Source of the DNA: Gammaproteobacteria bacterium
Lineage (GTDB): Bacteria; Pseudomonadota; Gammaproteobacteria; Comchoanobacterales; Comchoanobacteraceae
Length of the DNA: 27,608 bases
NCBI GenBank assembly: GCA_029243665.1
Contig: JAQWRO010000067.1
Span: 1-27,608 of the forward strand
Reading direction: 5' to 3'
This document shows positions 25,238-27,608 of this stretch, one piece after another. How positions within the stretch are numbered: position 1 is the stretch's first letter; every line of letters starts with the position of its first letter. The translations under genes were made by a program, and so were the position numbers. The notes below the pieces were generated by a model. It searched no databases, was not told the DNA's origin, and worked only from the letters and a program-made list of their open reading frames with translations.

Positions 25238-25291
25238 TTTTTTATAGTCATTTACATTGTCGCTCCTATAAATTTGGACTACACTTATAGT

Positions 25292-26980
25292 ATGAAAGTC
25301 ATTAAAATTAATCATGATAAAAAAACTGTCCAAACTGACCTCGAAGGTTATGATTTACTTTCTCACCCACAGCTAAATAAGGACACGGCTTTCACATACG
25401 ATGAACGTAAGTATTTAAAACTAGATGGCTTATTACCCAGTTACGTTGAATCGATCGATGAGCAAGTTGAACGATGCTATCAGCAATATTTAAACATCAG
25501 TGATAACTTAAGCAGAAACATATATTTAAATGAATTACATGAACGCAATCATACTCTTTTTTATCAAGTAATCCAGCGTTACATTGAAACCATGCTACCG
25601 ATCATCTACACACCAACCATTGGTGATGCAGTTAAAAACTTTTCACAACAGTATCGTAGCAATCGTGGTTTATATCTTTCTTACGAGCAAAAAGATGACC
25701 TTGATATCATCATTCAAAATCACTTAACGGACCATATAAAAATGGTCATCATTACCGATGGCGAGGGTGTCTTAGGTATTGGTGACTGGGGTGTCGGCGG
25801 TATGGATATTGCAATCGGTAAAATGATGGTTTATGTAGCCTGTAGTCGTATTAATCCTGCACACGTATTACCTATTATTGTGGATGTAGGCACAAATAAT
25901 GAAGTTTTGCTTGATCATCCAAATTACATCGGCGCTAGACACAAACGCATCACAGGAAAACCTTACGATCAATTCATTGATGATGTTGTAAAAACTATTC
26001 TTAAAAAGAATCCCACTACTTTTGTTCATTTTGAAGACTTTGGTAGAAAAAATGCACGACGCATTCTCGATCGTTATCAATCAGATTTGTGTGTCTTTAA
26101 TGATGATGTTCAAGGTACAGGTCTCATTTCATTGGCTACCGTAAAATCTGCCAGCATTCAAATTGGTACTGATTTTGAATCACATCGTTTTGTTATTTTA
26201 GGCCCAGGCACTGCTGGCATTGGTGTTGCCGATGCATTAGTTGAAGCATTGATCAAAAAAGGAGTCGACCGTAAAAAAGCTGTCGAATCCATTTGGCTTG
26301 TAGGTCGTAGAGGTTTGCTACACGAAGGAATGACGGAAGTATTTGGCGACCAAACAAAATATTTAAGGGATAATGAAGAGATTGTCGGCTGGGCTGATCA
26401 TTCATTACAAACCACTATAGAACACGTTAAACCAACTGTTTTAATCGGTTGTTCTGGCGTTCATGGTGCTTTTACTGAAACTTGCATTAAAACCATGGCG
26501 GCTACTTGTAAACATCCTATTATCATGCCTCTATCGAATCCTACTGCATGTTGTGAAGCTACCCCTATTGATATTTTTAACTGGACAGAAGGTAAAGCCA
26601 TGATTGCAACGGGCAGTCCTTTTCAACCAGTCACCTACAATGGCAAATCATACCCTATTGCACAATGTAACAATGCTTATATTTTTCCTGGTTTGGGTAT
26701 GGGAATTATTGGTGCCAAGGCAAAATTAGTCACAAAAAACATGCTATTGGAAGCTTCCTCTAGCTTAAGTAGAACTTGGGCAAGCATCAAGAAGAAAAAT
26801 GACAATCGTCTACTACCTCCTTTAGATGGTAATTACCATGATTTTAGTTTAGGCATTGCTAAAGCAGTGATGCTTGCTGCAATCGAAGATAACGTATCAG
26901 AAGTTAAAAAAGAAGACGTGGATAAAGTCATTAAAGATCTCGCTTGGTCACCAGATTACTATGACTTCAAACCGCTTTAG
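25292..26980 (+). CDS. maeA: NAD-type malic enzyme (malate dehydrogenase, oxaloacetate-decarboxylating)
   Basis: A 562-residue cytosolic enzyme converting malate to pyruvate and CO2 with reduction of NAD(P), close in length to E. coli MaeA (565). Landmarks are the catalytic tyrosine in YTPTIG (Y106), general-base lysine K177 in GKMMVY, metal ligands E248/D249 (FEDFG) and D271/D272 (FNDDVQGT), the dinucleotide loop GPGTAGIG (304-311), and PLSNPTA and ATGSPF near the end. ATG 25292 is chosen because an upstream in-frame TTG (25274) adds only six unfamiliar residues. At the end of the second Rossmann strand, where E. coli MaeA has VDR, this protein has VGR (G338). Loss of that aspartate may widen cofactor use to NADP; this is inference. 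The gene overlaps the convergent murG by 14 bp. Confidence 0.95.
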   Translation: MKVIKINHDKKTVQTDLEGYDLLSHPQLNKDTAFTYDERKYLKLDGLLPSYVESIDEQVERCYQQYLNISDNLSRNIYLNELHERNHTLFYQVIQRYIETMLPIIYTPTIGDAVKNFSQQYRSNRGLYLSYEQKDDLDIIIQNHLTDHIKMVIITDGEGVLGIGDWGVGGMDIAIGKMMVYVACSRINPAHVLPIIVDVGTNNEVLLDHPNYIGARHKRITGKPYDQFIDDVVKTILKKNPTTFVHFEDFGRKNARRILDRYQSDLCVFNDDVQGTGLISLATVKSASIQIGTDFESHRFVILGPGTAGIGVADALVEALIKKGVDRKKAVESIWLVGRRGLLHEGMTEVFGDQTKYLRDNEEIVGWADHSLQTTIEHVKPTVLIGCSGVHGAFTETCIKTMAATCKHPIIMPLSNPTACCEATPIDIFNWTEGKAMIATGSPFQPVTYNGKSYPIAQCNNAYIFPGLGMGIIGAKAKLVTKNMLLEASSSLSRTWASIKKKNDNRLLPPLDGNYHDFSLGIAKAVMLAAIEDNVSEVKKEDVDKVIKDLAWSPDYYDFKPL

Positions 26981-27608
26981 TCTTTAAAAGCAAACTCACA
27001 ATTTTTTGATCAGAAGAAATTTTAGGTATCATATCATACATAGACGAAGCCATTTCATTATATTTTTTAGGGTTTTTCTGGATAGATTCAACTTGCTCAA
27101 CGATCCCCTCAGGTGAGTCATCACACATCCATGCGGCGCCTTTAGAAACATAATATGCTGCATTCTTTTTTTGATGGTCATGAGTTGCAAAAGGAAAAGG
27201 CATTAATAATGCAGGTAGCCCAGCTAAGGTTAACTCAGTTAAAGTCATTGCTCCTGAACGTGTAATGGCTAAATCAGCCCATTGATAAGCTTCTTGGATA
27301 TTGTCATTGTAACGTTCTATTTTGATCCCTTCACCATTGAGCTTAAGCATATGATCATCGTAGTCACCAATGATATGCCAAATCTCACAATCTTTCAGTG
27401 CATGAGTTTCAATCAAGGCTTGCATCAGTCGATTCAATTGTCTGGCACCACCACTGCCCCCAAATGAAAGACTTTTTAATTTCTGTTGAGTTAATTCTCT
27501 TGGCTTTTTTACTGGCACAATCGCTGAAGGATTACCAACATGTATTAATTTTGGGTAAGTTTCTAATAAATTTTCATATGCACAAAATCCTTTTTGTATA
27601 AAAGGATA
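26967..27608 (-). CDS. murG: UDP-GlcNAc:lipid II precursor transferase MurG, C-terminal part (runs off window)
   Basis: The C-terminal 213 residues of the inner-membrane-associated GT28 glycosyltransferase that adds GlcNAc to lipid I to make lipid II for peptidoglycan. The frame is open from base 27608, so the N-terminal part lies outside the window. Visible marks are HVGNPSA (usually GNPVR), the glycine-rich GGSGGARQLN, HIIGDYDD, and the UDP-GlcNAc-binding run AITRSGAMTLTEL, GLPALLMPFPFATHDHQ and NAAYY. The GTG at 27518 is an internal codon, not the start, because coding similarity continues upstream of it. It converges on and overlaps the malic enzyme gene; no terminator separates them. Confidence 0.93.
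   Translation of the reverse strand, partial: YPFIQKGFCAYENLLETYPKLIHVGNPSAIVPVKKPRELTQQKLKSLSFGGSGGARQLNRLMQALIETHALKDCEIWHIIGDYDDHMLKLNGEGIKIERYNDNIQEAYQWADLAITRSGAMTLTELTLAGLPALLMPFPFATHDHQKKNAAYYVSKGAAWMCDDSPEGIVEQVESIQKNPKKYNEMASSMYDMIPKISSDQKIVSLLLKTKAV

Noticed and set aside
25238..25291. Promoter for the malic enzyme gene (TATAAA at 25267, TATAGT at 25286).
   Set aside because: No acceptable -35 lies at a suitable distance for either hexamer, and the second abuts the ATG; evidence is too weak to list as a feature.
27282..27601. Plus-strand ORFs of 61 and 67 codons at the right end.
   Set aside because: They are shadows of murG on the opposite strand, which has clear family motifs.

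Overview
This window reads as chromosomal DNA from an AT-rich, host-associated Gram-negative bacterium, most likely an intracellular proteobacterium. Evidence: typical bacterial housekeeping genes (lspA, ileS, an NAD-type malic enzyme, murG), GCCACC/GGTGGC rho-independent terminators, and a long block of lineage-specific proteins with effector-like traits, including one ending in a eukaryote-style CaaX prenylation box. I cannot place the genus from this sequence. No tRNA, rRNA, CRISPR array, transposase or phage gene is visible.

Layout. 1-161: terminator of an upstream gene and the leader of the first CDS. 162-3407: a 1081-residue soluble helical protein ending in CVIV. 3512-18090: ten consecutive same-strand genes whose products share one plan: a soluble helical N-terminal part of very variable length (about 50-515 residues), then two closely spaced transmembrane hairpins (four TM segments) separated by a short polar stretch, then a polar tail. 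In eight of the ten the tail holds a short [S/T]LF[R/S/G] motif. Seven also share a short N-terminal helical motif, and at least three share a middle helical domain. Several genes have their own promoter-like and terminator sequences, so this looks like an expanded paralogue array rather than one operon.

18087-21643: three accessory genes. The first is a degenerate M20-type amidohydrolase joined to the last 4-TM gene by an ATGA overlap. The next two are tandem paralogues beginning MAI-N-E-x-NEIYPVQTF. The second overlaps lspA (TAATG), and lspA overlaps ileS by 8 bases, so an accessory gene, the lipoprotein signal peptidase and the isoleucyl-tRNA synthetase probably share a transcript. The lspA-ileS order is the reverse of the usual ileS-lspA. 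The IleS is the eukaryote-like type 2 and carries unusual residues in both its HIGH and editing motifs.

25292-27608: malic enzyme, convergent with and overlapping by 14 bp a murG gene on the minus strand that runs off the right end.

The most interesting system is the 4-TM/SLF array, flanked by a CaaX protein and a pseudo-amidohydrolase. My working inference is a locus of secreted host-membrane proteins, similar in layout (not demonstrably in ancestry) to bilobed-hydrophobic inclusion-membrane proteins. This rests on architecture only. The one gene-free stretch over 300 bases (12666-13020) holds a terminator, an inverted repeat, three phased ATTGAT repeats and a probable promoter.
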